Assembly (NCBI RefSeq): GCF_000011245.1
Contig: NC_004193.1
Location: forward strand, 1,342,501-1,406,500
Length of the DNA stretch: 64,000 nt
Direction: 5' to 3'
Origin: Oceanobacillus iheyensis HTE831
Lineage (GTDB): Bacteria > Bacillota > Bacilli > Bacillales > Amphibacillaceae
In this document: in pieces, positions 25,621 through 34,703 of the stretch
How the letters are laid out: each line of letters opens with the position of its first letter
Numbering within the stretch: position 1 is the stretch's first letter
Position numbers and translations under genes: made by a program
The notes under the pieces: generated by a model
Database searches by the model: none
What the model saw: only the letters and a program-made list of their open reading frames with translations
What the model was told of the DNA's origin: nothing

Positions 25621-25926
25621 ATGGTCGTGGAGATAGGTATTAATCTAAGTGAATTTCAATCAAGTGTAGATGCGTTAAGGACCTCCTCTTCGAATCTAGT
25701 GAGTAGTATTCAAAAGAACCGAACATTTGATAAAACAAATATTCAACCATTTACAAAAGACCTAGAAAATGTAATAAGAGCAGTAGATTTGTTGCAACGA
25801 TATAAAAGCCTTTTAGAATCAGATATCAATACATTAGCCCATACTGGAGAGAACATCAGAGAGAATGATGAAGGCTTGGCACAAGCAAGTACGAATGTAT
25901 TAGATGGACCACAAAAATTACTCTAG
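25621..25926 (+). CDS. YwqI-like (DUF5344) T7SS accessory protein
   Basis: This 101-residue helical protein starts MVVEIGINLSEFQ and ends GPQKLL, matching the YwqI/DUF5344 type of small proteins encoded next to LXG toxins. It is the probable second targeting or chaperone partner of the toxin at 25942, together with the gene at 25202. Five bases separate it from the upstream stop, and RBS AAAGGAGTG overlaps that gene end. Translational coupling is likely. Confidence 0.78.
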   Translation: MVVEIGINLSEFQSSVDALRTSSSNLVSSIQKNRTFDKTNIQPFTKDLENVIRAVDLLQRYKSLLESDINTLAHTGENIRENDEGLAQASTNVLDGPQKLL

Positions 25927-25941
25927 CAAAGGAGGATATAG

Positions 25942-27471
25942 ATGGGACATAAGGTTGACATATCCGAAGTGATAGAATTATCAGAGGATGTTAATTCTTC
26001 TACAGCGGATATTAAAACAAGTCTTAATAGTATTAGTGAAAGTATTGATAGATTAAATTCATTGGAATCATTTTCTGGAAAAACAGCAACAAATGCAAAG
26101 AATTACTTTAATGATCTTCATAAAACCATTTTAGTAACATTTGAGCACTTATTTACAGATTTAGATGATTCCCTAAAAAAGCATTTGGAAATGTTTCAAT
26201 CACGAGTAGATACAAGTGAATCTGCTATTATTGTTAGTGACTACGTAAAAGATCTAGAACTAGACATCAAGGAAGATTGGGAAAAGTTGAGTCTAGAACA
26301 AGATAAAGTAAGAGAAACAATGAATAGTGTATCTGATATTACTAGTGCCATTCATCCGAATTATTACCCACCAGAAGCCGATAAAGATGATGTAATAAAG
26401 ATTATTACAAATCTAGAACAAGAACTAAATTCGTTTACTAGTGTAGGACAAGAAGAGATTTCTAGTATAGAAGATTTGCTTAATCAAGTAGCAACGACAA
26501 TTGAAAATGCAGGCACGGTAGAAGGTAAAGGCAGATTTACTGATTATATCGGAACTTCAACCACTTTAGGGTTATCCTATTTAAAGGATTATAATGCTGA
26601 AAAAAGAGAAGTTATGCTTGATGAAGCTAGAAAAGCTAAGGATACTGCATTGAAGGATATGGATGAGTCTTCGCAAGAGATATTGAATAAAGCATATATG
26701 GATTTACAAAATGGTGAAATTGAAGAATCCGAATACTATGGCTATATAAATGAACTGAAAAAGCTTCAAAATGAAGAGAATTTGGACGAAGAAGTATCGG
26801 AGAATTTTATAAAGTATGTGATTGATAATTTTGATGTTTTTGAGGAAAATTTTAACTTTAATGGAATCGCTGGTTTTCTAAGTCAAAGTATAAATGATGC
26901 GGGAGATAATAGTTTAACTAGATCTGAACTAGTAAAGCATATGAATGCTAACAAACCATCTTCTACTTCAATGTTTTTAAAAAATCAAGGTGACAAAATG
27001 TTGAAGGTAGGAAAAGCGGTAAGTAGATCGTTACTAGGTGTTAGTATTGTAATTGGTACGTACAGTGATCTCACACAAACTGATAAAACTGCAGGAGAGG
27101 CAATTGCAAAAAATACTTATTCTAGCGGTTTTGGTTTTCTTACTGGTGTTGGAATTACAGTAGGGTTTAAAAGTTTAGGAGCAATGGGGTTAATTTCTAA
27201 TCCAATAGGTTGGGCATTAGCTGGTACTGTTGTCGGAGGAACCATTGCAACAACATTAGCTAATTGGGCGTATGATAATAATTTCTTAAATATACAAGAA
27301 GGAGCAGATTGGGCCGGTCAAAAATTGGATTGGGCTGGAGAACAGTTAAGTAATGGTTATAACTGGGTAGACGAACAAGTGGATAAAGGCATAGGCTGGG
27401 TAGGAGATCAAGTAAATAAAATTGGTGATGCTTTTAGTAGTGGACTTGATAGCATTAATCCGTTTAGTTAG
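25942..27471 (+). CDS. LXG-domain polymorphic toxin with TspA-like membrane-active C-terminus
   Basis: This 509-residue effector has an N-terminal LXG-type helical targeting domain (about residues 1-200, with SFSGKTATNAKNYF) and a Glu/Lys-rich linker (210-300). It ends in a hydrophobic, glycine-rich toxin tip (about 355-450: LLGVSIVIGTYS, GFGFLTGVGITVGF, SNPIGWALAGTVVGG), followed by an amphipathic tail of WAGQ/WVGDQ repeats. Glycine-zipper tips of this kind depolarise target membranes in S. aureus TspA and S. gallolyticus TelE (known). Membrane activity here is inferred from that likeness and from the adjacent DUF443 genes. RBS AAAGGAGG supports the ATG. It appears intact and is the only full toxin gene in the locus. 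Confidence 0.85.
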   Translation: MGHKVDISEVIELSEDVNSSTADIKTSLNSISESIDRLNSLESFSGKTATNAKNYFNDLHKTILVTFEHLFTDLDDSLKKHLEMFQSRVDTSESAIIVSDYVKDLELDIKEDWEKLSLEQDKVRETMNSVSDITSAIHPNYYPPEADKDDVIKIITNLEQELNSFTSVGQEEISSIEDLLNQVATTIENAGTVEGKGRFTDYIGTSTTLGLSYLKDYNAEKREVMLDEARKAKDTALKDMDESSQEILNKAYMDLQNGEIEESEYYGYINELKKLQNEENLDEEVSENFIKYVIDNFDVFEENFNFNGIAGFLSQSINDAGDNSLTRSELVKHMNANKPSSTSMFLKNQGDKMLKVGKAVSRSLLGVSIVIGTYSDLTQTDKTAGEAIAKNTYSSGFGFLTGVGITVGFKSLGAMGLISNPIGWALAGTVVGGTIATTLANWAYDNNFLNIQEGADWAGQKLDWAGEQLSNGYNWVDEQVDKGIGWVGDQVNKIGDAFSSGLDSINPFS

Positions 27472-27505
27472 TTTTTCGTGTATAGAAAAGGAGTGAAGAT
27501 ATTAC

Positions 27506-28153
27506 ATGAATTGTAATGTACAATTTGTTTTTAAAAATTTAAGGTATAGAATTCTTGAAATAGATGAAGAAGAATATATTCTAGATATGGGAAATTCAGT
27601 TTGGAAAATTATCTTTCCTTTCTTACATTGGGTATTACCTAATCCCGTTTACAAATTAGATAATCATGAAATTGTAAAGAGATTAAAAGTACCAGAACGG
27701 GAACAACCAAAGACAATAAGTGCAGGAACGGGTGCCTTGGGAGGACTCATTGGAGTTTTTCTAGCTAGTTTAATTCGACCACTGGCAAATATGTTTCATA
27801 TACCAAGTACATCATTGATTAATTTTATTATTACTATCTTGGTTGTAATTATAGCTTTATCAGTATTTATATATATAAATACTAGAAGTAAAAATAATTT
27901 AACTGCAATAGTTGATTATAAGCATTACCCTAGAAAAAAATTATGGATAAGGCCGCCATCATTAAAGTTTTTCTCTAGCTTATGTTTCTTTTATTTGTTT
28001 TTTATGGCATTAACAGTTGTCCCATTAATGGGATTTATTGAAACAGGGAATATAATCATTTTTTTTGGTTCGATATTTTTTTTGTTTGTAACCTTTATGA
28101 TTAACTATTTTACTATACTTGTTGGTAATACAACGGTAAGATTCAGAGATTAG
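27506..28153 (+). CDS. DUF443 (TsaI-type) membrane immunity protein, copy 1
   Basis: This 215-residue protein has a cytosolic head (CNVQFVFKNLRYRILEID, then EEYILDMG), a semi-buried SVWKIIFPFLHWVLP segment, and four further membrane helices (about 73-95, 100-122, 153-175, 182-206). It ends GNTTVRFRD. This is the five-segment DUF443 layout. In S. aureus, DUF443 TsaI proteins neutralise TspA (known). It lies 34 bp after the intact toxin, so it is the cognate immunity protein by position. RBS AAAGGAGTG is 10 bases upstream. It is closest to the copies at 32435 and 36348. Confidence 0.85.
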   Translation: MNCNVQFVFKNLRYRILEIDEEEYILDMGNSVWKIIFPFLHWVLPNPVYKLDNHEIVKRLKVPEREQPKTISAGTGALGGLIGVFLASLIRPLANMFHIPSTSLINFIITILVVIIALSVFIYINTRSKNNLTAIVDYKHYPRKKLWIRPPSLKFFSSLCFFYLFFMALTVVPLMGFIETGNIIIFFGSIFFLFVTFMINYFTILVGNTTVRFRD

Positions 28154-28274
28154 TTACACGCACAATATTATGGCTTATCTATTTTATCTATCATATATAT
28201 GCCAAAAAATTGTAGGATTTTGTCTGAACTAGCAGAATACTATGGAATTAATAATTAAAGAGAGGAAATTTTTT

Positions 28275-28586
28275 ATGTTACCAATTGGATCAATCGTATA
28301 TTTAAAAGAAGGTACAAGTAAGTTAATGATTCTAAACAGAGCACCAATTCTTCCAGCGGAGGGCAAAGAACAAGAAGGAATAATGTATGACTATACGGGA
28401 TGTATTTACCCCCAAGGGTTAGATCCGAATAATGTACTGTACTTTAATGAGGAAAATATAGATAAAGTAGTTACTGAGGGATATAGAGATGAAGAAGAAG
28501 AACGTTTCCAAGAGATTTATGATAGTTGGATGAAAGAAAATGGGAATAGATTTGAAAAAGGAACTGTATTAGGCCCTTTGAAATAA
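28275..28586 (+). CDS. DUF4176 T7SS-associated protein, copy 1
   Basis: This 103-residue soluble protein runs from LPIGSIVYLKEGTSKLM through YDYTGCIYPQGLDP, FNEENIDKVV and EERFQEIYDSWM to a final GPLK. It matches DUF4176, a small family found in T7SSb effector loci. The function is not established; an accessory or regulatory role in effector handling is inferred. I chose ATG 28275, after GAGAGGAAA; an ATG 33 bases earlier has no ribosome site. It is nearly identical to the copies at 29982, 33192, 34313 and 38470. Confidence 0.8.
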   Translation: MLPIGSIVYLKEGTSKLMILNRAPILPAEGKEQEGIMYDYTGCIYPQGLDPNNVLYFNEENIDKVVTEGYRDEEEERFQEIYDSWMKENGNRFEKGTVLGPLK

Positions 28587-28608
28587 GAAAATAAACTATC
28601 TGCACATC

Positions 28609-28640
28609 AAGAAGCATATACAAGTATGCTTCTTTTGTTT
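28609..28640 (+). terminator. Recurring hairpin after DUF4176 copy 1
   Basis: AGAAGCATA and TATGCTTCT form a 9-bp stem around TACAAG, followed by TTTGTTT. The same hairpin and its ~60-bp surroundings recur after the other intact DUF4176 genes at about 30317, 33524, 34648 and 38804, so each immunity-DUF4176 unit may end transcription separately. Confidence 0.65.
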
Positions 28641-28654
28641 AGGTGAGGTAATTT

Positions 28655-29253
28655 GTAACTGACAATCCCAATTTTGTAGAGTACGTTGTAAATAACCTGC
28701 CAAGAGTAGCCTGGGAAGCAACCCTGGTGCGTTAGCGGTTTTTGCTGATAAACTGGGTAACACCATGAATGAATTGGCAGCTTACTTAACGAATGTAGTA
28801 AGTACAGATGCTATAAAGAATACTTCTAGTTCTTTAATTGACAAAGCTGGCAAGGTTGCAGAATATGGAAAAGCAGCAGGTCCTGCTTTTGGTACCATAG
28901 GTTTTGGTTATGGTATGTTTTCTGATACGCTTAATAATGATAAAACTGTGGGAGAAGCTTATGCACATAATTTGTCTTCAATAATGGCTGGGGTAGGCGC
29001 TACAGCCATAGCTAGTCTTTTTGTCTCTAACCCGGTAGGATGGGCGGCAGCCGGCATTATGGCTGCTCCGGTAGTAGGTATTATACTATTTGAATTTGCA
29101 TATGCAAATAATTCATTTGGAATTCAAGATGGCCTGAATTGGGCAGGGCAACAATTTGATAAGGGCTGGGAGACTGTAACAGATTGGGCAGATAACATTG
29201 GCCAGGGTTTGCATAATAGTTGGAACTTATTAAATCCATTTTCAACATCGTAA
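28655..29253 (+). pseudogene. Orphan toxin C-terminal cassette A (frameshifted, no LXG domain)
   Basis: It begins with NPNFVEYVVNNLPRV in one frame, equivalent to about residue 287 of the intact toxin. A frameshift near 28705 breaks it, and it continues in another frame through 28765-29253. The latter part (162 codons from ATG 28765) encodes a hydrophobic glycine-rich tip (FGTIGFGYGMFSD, SNPVGWAAAGIMAAPVVG) and the shared ending IQDGLNWAGQ...NPFS. There is no LXG domain and no ribosome site. It is a toxin tip without delivery domain, followed 38 bp later by a broken DUF443 gene, its likely former immunity partner. Confidence 0.8.
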
Positions 29254-29291
29254 AACATATTTTTTTGATAAGTAGGAAAGGAAGAATAATT

Positions 29292-29940
29292 ATGGACTGC
29301 GAAATACAACATTTAGATAAAAACATGCGATATCGTATTTTAATCATTAACGGTGAACAATACATCCTGGATATGGAACGATCCGTTTGGAAGATTATCT
29401 TTCCAATTCTTTTTTGGCTGATACCTAGTCCTGTATTTAAAGTAGAAGATCAAGATATTGTGGAACAGTTAAAGACAGCTAAAAAAGAAAAGAAAGTTCT
29501 TGGATAATATCATTAGGAGGTTTTGGATATGCGATCGGTATTCTTTTAACACCTTTAATGGATTATTTTAATTTTCCGATTTCTCCATTTATCAACATCA
29601 TACTTCTTATACTTGTTTTAGGTCTAACGGCTTTTCTATATTTTTCTATAAGTTATCAACGTAAAAAGAAATTGTATAATGTAGTTGAACTAGAAGGATT
29701 ACCAAGGAATCAATTAAGGATTCAACCAAGTTCCGCTAAGCATGTTTTTAAATTTATAGCAGCTTATACTTTTCTTATTGGATTTATTATACTAGGTTTT
29801 GGGACTTATATAGACACGGGAAATATCGCTATTTAATGATTTCCTCAGGTTTCTTCTTTCTTCTATTACTTGCCAATCGTCCTACTGTTGAAGAAGGTCA
29901 TACCACTGTAAAATTTAAAGATTATGAGAAGGCAGTTTAG
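29292..29940 (+). pseudogene. DUF443 immunity gene copy 2, two frameshifts
   Basis: It starts well (RBS GGAAGGAAG, ATG 29292; HLDKNMRYRILIINGEQYILDME), but a frameshift near 29495 puts a stop at 29505. The reading continues in a second frame (LGGFGYAIGILLTPLMDYF) until a second shift near 29830, and then to the family ending TTVKFKDYEKAV at 29940. The intact near-twin at 33618-34271 shows where bases were lost. Only a 71-residue soluble fragment could be made, so immunity function is presumably lost. Confidence 0.85.
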
Positions 29941-29981
29941 TCTTAAATAAAAAAACCAAAATTACAGAGAGGAATTTTTTT

Positions 29982-30293
29982 ATGTTACCAATAAGATCCA
30001 TAGTATATTTAAAAGAAGGTACGAGTAAGTTGATGATTTTAAATCGTGCACCAATTCTACCTACAGAGAACGAAGAACAGAAGGGTGTAATGTATGATTA
30101 TTCTGGATGTATTTATCCTCAAGGATTAGATCCAAATAATGTACTTTATTTTAATGAAGAAAACATAGATAAAGTAGTATCTGAGGGTTATAAAGATGAA
30201 GAAGAAGAACGTTTCCAAGAGATTTATGATAGTTGGATGAAAGAAAACGGAAATACATTTAAAAAAGGAACGGTTTCAGGGCCGTTGAAATAA
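29982..30293 (+). CDS. DUF4176 T7SS-associated protein, copy 2
   Basis: This intact 103-residue copy begins MLPIRSIVYLKEGTS and ends KKGTVSGPLK. It differs from copy 1 by about ten residues. RBS GAGAGGAAT is well placed. It survives although both the toxin cassette and the immunity gene before it are broken, which argues that DUF4176 is kept for a shared function or has been copied recently. Confidence 0.8.
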   Translation: MLPIRSIVYLKEGTSKLMILNRAPILPTENEEQKGVMYDYSGCIYPQGLDPNNVLYFNEENIDKVVSEGYKDEEEERFQEIYDSWMKENGNTFKKGTVSGPLK

Positions 30294-30315
30294 TAAAATT
30301 AACTATCTTTACATC

Positions 30316-30346
30316 AAGAAGCATATAAAAGTATGCTTCTTTTGTT
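30316..30346 (+). terminator. Recurring hairpin after DUF4176 copy 2
   Basis: AGAAGCATA and TATGCTTCT around TAAAAG, then TTTTGTTT. It is the same element as at 28609. Confidence 0.6.
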
Positions 30347-30372
30347 TAGGAGAGACATCTACAGTTTTTTTA

Positions 30373-31396
30373 GCAACAAATGTAAAGAATTACTTTAATG
30401 ATCTTCATAAAACCATTTTAGTAACATTTGAGCACTTATTTACAGATTTAGATGATTCTCTAAAAAAGCATTTAGAAATGCTTCAATCACGAGTAGATAC
30501 AAGTGAATCTACTATTATTGTGAGTAACTACGTAAAAGATCTAGAAATAGACAACAAGATACAGTAAGAAAGACAATGAATAGTATATCCGATATTACTA
30601 GTGTAGGACAAGGAGAGATTTCTAGTATAGAAGACTTGCTAAATCAAGTAGCAACGACAATTGAAAATGCAGGCACAGTAGAAGGTGAAGGAAGATTTAC
30701 TGATTATAAGAATAATGGCAATAATGTGGGGTTAACAGCTTTAAAAGAGAAAATTCGAACAGACTTAGTGGATAATTTAGTAAAGATTGATGATATAAGT
30801 GAAGAAGATAGAATATTTTATGATAAAGCTAAAAAAGATTTTGAAAATGGGGAAATGGATAAATCTACATTTGATTCTATAGAAAATGTATTGGCTAATT
30901 ATGGATCTTCCGCATTTTTAAATAATCCATTGCAGAAAAAATTGATAGATGAACTATCAAATAGTATAGCTTCCAATATAAATAAGTGGTTAAGAGATAA
31001 TACGACATTTCTACAACAGAACCACCATCAGTAACTACTAAAAGTGTCCGTACTGGAGCTAAATATGGCAGTTCAATTGTTGGTACTGCTATAGATTTTG
31101 GTATACAGGTAATTAATGGTGAAAATGTAGCCGATGCATCTATAAAAGCGGTTAGTCATACTGCTATAGGTGTGGGTGGAGCAAAAGTAGGTATGGCAAT
31201 CGGTTCCGTTCTACCAATTGGTGGTACAATAATAGGAGGAGTTATAGGCTTTACTATCGGAACAGTTGGAAGTATGGCTTTTGACAGTGTGTACAATAAT
31301 AAAGATAAGATAATTGGAAGTGTTAAAGACACTGCCAAAAAAGTTGGTGATGCTGTAACTGACTTCTTTGGAAATCTAGGATCAGTATTTGGATAA
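30373..31396 (+). pseudogene. Toxin cassette B: truncated LXG gene with a different C-terminal tip
   Basis: It starts abruptly at a sequence equal to codon 49 of the intact toxin (GCAACAAATG) and is nearly identical to it for about 150 bp. It then hits a stop at 30565-30567. Reading resumes in another frame at 30576 (NSISDITSVGQGEISSIEDLL), with an internal 96-bp deletion compared with the intact gene. It shifts again near 31030 and ends at 31396. The tip (VGGAKVGMAIGSVLPIGGTIIGGVIGF) is glycine-zipper-like but not the same family as the other cassettes: it lacks the IQDGLNWAGQ ending. Broken by several lesions, it is an orphan cassette. Confidence 0.8.
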
Positions 31397-31416
31397 TTAA
31401 CTTCGAGGTGAATTTT

Positions 31417-31950
31417 ATGGAACAGAAACTTATACCGATATACGCTGAAAGAAAAGAGGGGGCTTCGGGTTATACTATCTATTTAGATAGAAGTTCAAAT
31501 AAAGTATATAGAGCATTTCACAAAGAATATAATCAAGTTACCTACTGGATTATTTTTGCATTGGCTTTAGGTCTTTTAAGAGCAATTTCGGGAGTTTATC
31601 TTACAAAGTTTCCTATATTAATAAAGTTATTAATTGTTATTTTAACTGGAGGAGTTGGTATAAGCATAGGAAAAACTTTACATAATAAGTATACTGGAAA
31701 TCTAGTAGAAATATATATAAATGATTTAGAAATCAAAGAACTTATCGAAAAAGGAATGAAGTTAATAAAAAGAGAAATTATAATTACTTCTATTCTATTA
31801 ATTATATCATTAATATTAGCTGTTTTGTTTATAGTATTTAGTTGGATAATTTGGTTAGTATTCACATTAATGTTATTTGCAATTATAGGTGTTTTATTAA
31901 ATAGCATATCAATACAGAGACTTAATCTATTTAAAGATTATTCTCAATAG
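31417..31950 (+). CDS. Multi-pass membrane protein, likely immunity for cassette B toxin
   Basis: This 177-residue protein has four hydrophobic segments (about residues 44-60, 66-83, 123-144 and 146-166) and a soluble N-terminal part (YAERKEGASGYTIYLD). It is not DUF443 and I do not recognise a family. It follows cassette B, the only cassette with a different toxin tip, by 20 bp, and occupies the immunity position. Protection against that tip is inferred. Start ATG 31417 has GAGGTGA 6 bases upstream. The gene is intact although its toxin is dead, as expected for a retained immunity gene. Confidence 0.65.
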   Translation: MEQKLIPIYAERKEGASGYTIYLDRSSNKVYRAFHKEYNQVTYWIIFALALGLLRAISGVYLTKFPILIKLLIVILTGGVGISIGKTLHNKYTGNLVEIYINDLEIKELIEKGMKLIKREIIITSILLIISLILAVLFIVFSWIIWLVFTLMLFAIIGVLLNSISIQRLNLFKDYSQ

Positions 31951-31951
31951 G

Positions 31952-32365
31952 AGGGATACTCGGTATTCTTTTAGCACCTTTAATACATTATTTTAATATT
32001 CCGATTTTTACACTGGTCAACGTGTTAATTCTTATACTTGTTTTAACCCTCATGACTTTTCTATATTTTTCTATCAGTCAGCGATGTAAAAAGAGATTGT
32101 ATAATATAGTTGTACTAGAAGGATTACTAAGTAATCAATTAAGGGTTCAACCAATCTCCACTAAGCACGTTTTCAAGTTTATTGCTGCTTATATTTTTCT
32201 AATAGGAATTATTGTACCAGGTTTGGAACTTATATTGAGACGGGGAATATCGCTATATTAATCATCTTATCAGGTTTCTTTTTCATTCTATTTATGGACA
32301 ACCGTGTTACTGTTGACAAAGGTTATACCACTGTGAGATTTAAAGATTATAAAGAGGCAGTTTAG
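31952..32365 (+). pseudogene. DUF443 immunity gene copy 3, 5'-truncated and frameshifted
   Basis: Only the C-terminal two thirds remain: GILGILLAPLIHYFNIP, then YFSISQRCKKRLYNIV, as in copies 2 and 5. A single-base loss near 32222 shifts the frame. The family ending TTVRFKDYKEAV can still be read to the TAG at 32363-32365. The 5' part, including start and ribosome site, is gone, and the gene at 31417 stops at its left edge. It looks like the remainder after insertion or recombination of the cassette B unit. Confidence 0.8.
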
Positions 32366-32434
32366 TCAGTAAGAATAACATATCTAAGTAAGAGTAAATT
32401 GATGATCGGAGAATTTTTAAGGAGTAAGATAATT

Positions 32435-33085
32435 TTGAAATGTGAAGTGCAATTGTTATATAAAAATCTAAGATATAGAATTCTTGAAATAAATGGGGAA
32501 GAATATGTTCTCGACTTTGGAAATTCTATTTGGAAAATTATTTTTCCTTTCTTACATTGGGTGTTACCAAATCCTGTATACAAAATAGATAATCACGAAA
32601 TCATAGAGAAATTAGAAGTACCACAAGAGAATCATCCAAAGAAAATAAGTACTGGAACGGGTGCCTTGGGAGGGCTTGTAGGAGGAGTTTTTCTAGCAAA
32701 TTTATTACGGCCTTTGGCAAATGTTTTTAACATACCAAGTACATCATTGGTTAATTTAATTATTACTATTATTGTTTTAATAATAGCTTTATCAGTTTTT
32801 GTATATGTAAATAGGAGACATGAAAAAAATTTAACTGCAATAGTTGATTATACACATTATCCAAGAAAAAAAATATGGATAAAGCCCCCAACATTAAAGT
32901 TTTTCTTTAATATATGTTTCGCTTACTTGTTTTTTATGGCATTAACAGTTGTCCCATTGATGGGATTTATTGAAACTGGGGATATGTTCATATTTGTTCC
33001 AGGAGTAGTATTTTTATTTGTATCATTTATGATTACCTATATGACTATACCTCCAGGGAATACAACGGTAAGATTCAAAGATTAG
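32435..33085 (+). CDS. DUF443 (TsaI-type) membrane immunity protein, copy 4
   Basis: This intact 216-residue copy is close to copies 1 and 7 (LRYRILEINGEEYVLDFG, IWKIIFPFLHWVLPNPVYK, GALGGLVGGVFLANLLRP). It has five membrane-associated segments and ends GNTTVRFKD. I place the start at TTG 32435, giving the family start MKCEV, with AAGGAG about 11 bases upstream; an ATG 36 bases earlier would add an unusual leader. No toxin cassette lies directly before it; instead there is a DUF443 fragment. Confidence 0.8.
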   Translation: MKCEVQLLYKNLRYRILEINGEEYVLDFGNSIWKIIFPFLHWVLPNPVYKIDNHEIIEKLEVPQENHPKKISTGTGALGGLVGGVFLANLLRPLANVFNIPSTSLVNLIITIIVLIIALSVFVYVNRRHEKNLTAIVDYTHYPRKKIWIKPPTLKFFFNICFAYLFFMALTVVPLMGFIETGDMFIFVPGVVFLFVSFMITYMTIPPGNTTVRFKD

Positions 33086-33191
33086 TAACAAGCACAATAC
33101 TTATGGCTTATCTATATTATCTGCCGAAAAATTGTAGGATGTTGCTAGAAGGAATTATATGAAATTAATAAATAAAGAGAGGAAATTTTTT

Positions 33192-33500
33192 ATGTTACCA
33201 ATTGGAACCATAGTATATTTAAAAGAAGGTACAAGCAAGTTAATGATCCTAAACCGTGCACCAATACTTCCGTCAGAGAACGAAGAACAGAAGGGTGTAA
33301 TGTATGACTATTCTGGATGTATTTACCCTCAAGGATTAGATCCGAATAATGTACTCTACTTTAATGAGGAATACATAGATAAAGTAGTATCGGAAGGATA
33401 CAAAGATGAAGAAGAACGTTTCCAAGAGATTTATGATAATTGGATGAAAGAAAATGGGAATACATTTGAAAGAGGTACGGTAGCAGGGCCGTTGAAATAA
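33192..33500 (+). CDS. DUF4176 T7SS-associated protein, copy 3
   Basis: This intact 102-residue copy is one Glu shorter than the others in the DEEE run, with MLPIGTIVYLKEGTS at the start and ERGTVAGPLK at the end. RBS GAGAGGAAA is upstream of ATG 33192. The approximately 100 bp before it are also nearly the same as before copy 1, so gene and leader move as a unit. Confidence 0.8.
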   Translation: MLPIGTIVYLKEGTSKLMILNRAPILPSENEEQKGVMYDYSGCIYPQGLDPNNVLYFNEEYIDKVVSEGYKDEEERFQEIYDNWMKENGNTFERGTVAGPLK

Positions 33501-33522
33501 AATAATAAACTATCTTTACATC

Positions 33523-33551
33523 AAGAAGTATATAAAAATATGCTTCTTTAG
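33523..33551 (+). terminator. Recurring hairpin after DUF4176 copy 3
   Basis: AAGAAGTATATAAAAATATGCTTCTTT is a slightly changed version of the hairpin at 28609 (one G-U pair in the stem). Confidence 0.5.
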
Positions 33552-33617
33552 TTTAGGTGAGCCATTGGGCGGCAAGCTTTTTAAAATAGATTTTATAAAG
33601 TGATAAGGAGATATGTA

Positions 33618-34271
33618 ATGAATTGTAAAGTGAACCATTTAGATAAAAACATGCGATATCGTATTTTAATCATTAACAGTGAACAATACATCCTGGATAT
33701 GGAACGATCTTTTTGGAAGATTATCTTTCCATTTCTTTTTTGGCTGACTCCTAGTCCCGTATTTAAAGTGGAAGATCAGGATATTGTCGAAGAGTTGAAG
33801 ATGGTGAAAAAAGAAAAGCTAGAAAGTTCATGGATCCTGTCTTTAGGAGGTTTTGGATATGCAATCGGAATTCTTTTAGCCCCTTTAATGGATTATTTTA
33901 ATATTCCAAGTTCTCCACTAATCAACAATATACTTCTTATAATTGCTATAGCACTTACGGCTTTTCTGTATTTTGGTATTAGTTATAGGCGCCAAAAAAA
34001 ATTGCAGAACATTGTTGAACTAAAAGAACTACCAAGGAGTAAATTATGGATTCGACCAAGCTCAACAAACCTTGTTTTTAAGTTTTTAACTGCCTATATT
34101 TGTCTTTTAGGATTTGTTTCATTTCTATTTTTAGGGTTTATTGATACTCGGAATATTATGATATTAATCATCGCGTCCGGTTTCTTCTTTCTTCTATTAC
34201 TTGCCAATCGTCCTACTGTTGATGAAGGTAATACCACTGTAAAATTTAAAGATTATGAAAAGGCAGTTTAG
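33618..34271 (+). CDS. DUF443 (TsaI-type) membrane immunity protein, copy 5
   Basis: This intact 217-residue copy of the second DUF443 subtype has HLDKNMRYRILIINSEQYILDME, FWKIIFPFLFWLTPSPVFK, GGFGYAIGILLAPLMDYF and the ending NTTVKFKDYEKAV. It is the unbroken relative of copies 2 and 3. Start ATG 33618 follows AAGGAGA; an in-frame GTG at 33600 overlaps no ribosome site. It stands directly after a DUF4176-hairpin unit with no toxin remnant between. Confidence 0.82.
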   Translation: MNCKVNHLDKNMRYRILIINSEQYILDMERSFWKIIFPFLFWLTPSPVFKVEDQDIVEELKMVKKEKLESSWILSLGGFGYAIGILLAPLMDYFNIPSSPLINNILLIIAIALTAFLYFGISYRRQKKLQNIVELKELPRSKLWIRPSSTNLVFKFLTAYICLLGFVSFLFLGFIDTRNIMILIIASGFFFLLLLANRPTVDEGNTTVKFKDYEKAV

Positions 34272-34312
34272 TCTTAAATAAAAAAACCAAAATTACAGAG
34301 AGGAATTTTTTT

Positions 34313-34624
34313 ATGTTACCAATTGGATCCATAGTATATTTAAAAGAAGGTACGAGTAAGTTAATGATTTTAAACCGAGCACCAATTTTACCTGCAGAGA
34401 ACCAAGAACAAATAGGAATAATGTATGACTATTCTGGATGTATTTATCCTCAAGGATTAGATCCGAATAATGTACTTTATTTTAATGAAGAAAACATAGA
34501 CAAAGTAGTATCTGAGGGTTATAAAGATGAAGAAGAAGAACGTTTCCAAGAGATTTATGATAGTTGGATGAAAGAAAACGGGAATACATTTGAAAAAGGA
34601 ACGGTAGCAGGACCGTTGAAATAA
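34313..34624 (+). CDS. DUF4176 T7SS-associated protein, copy 4
   Basis: This intact 103-residue copy (MLPIGSIVYLKEGTS to KGTVAGPLK) is nearly identical to copies 2 and 7. The leader AAAACCAAAATTACAGAGAGG is shared with copy 2, as are the flanking DUF443 3' end and the downstream hairpin. So the whole DUF443-DUF4176 block at 33618-34680 looks like a duplicate of 29292-30350. Confidence 0.8.
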   Translation: MLPIGSIVYLKEGTSKLMILNRAPILPAENQEQIGIMYDYSGCIYPQGLDPNNVLYFNEENIDKVVSEGYKDEEEERFQEIYDSWMKENGNTFEKGTVAGPLK

Positions 34625-34646
34625 GAAAATAAACTATTTTTACATA

Positions 34647-34679
34647 AAGAAGCATATACAAGTATGCTTCTTTTGTTTA
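34647..34679 (+). terminator. Recurring hairpin after DUF4176 copy 4
   Basis: AGAAGCATA and TATGCTTCT around TACAAG, followed by TTTTGTTT, identical in stem to the copy at 28609. Confidence 0.6.
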
Positions 34680-34703
34680 GGAGAGACAGCTACAGTTTTT
34701 TTA

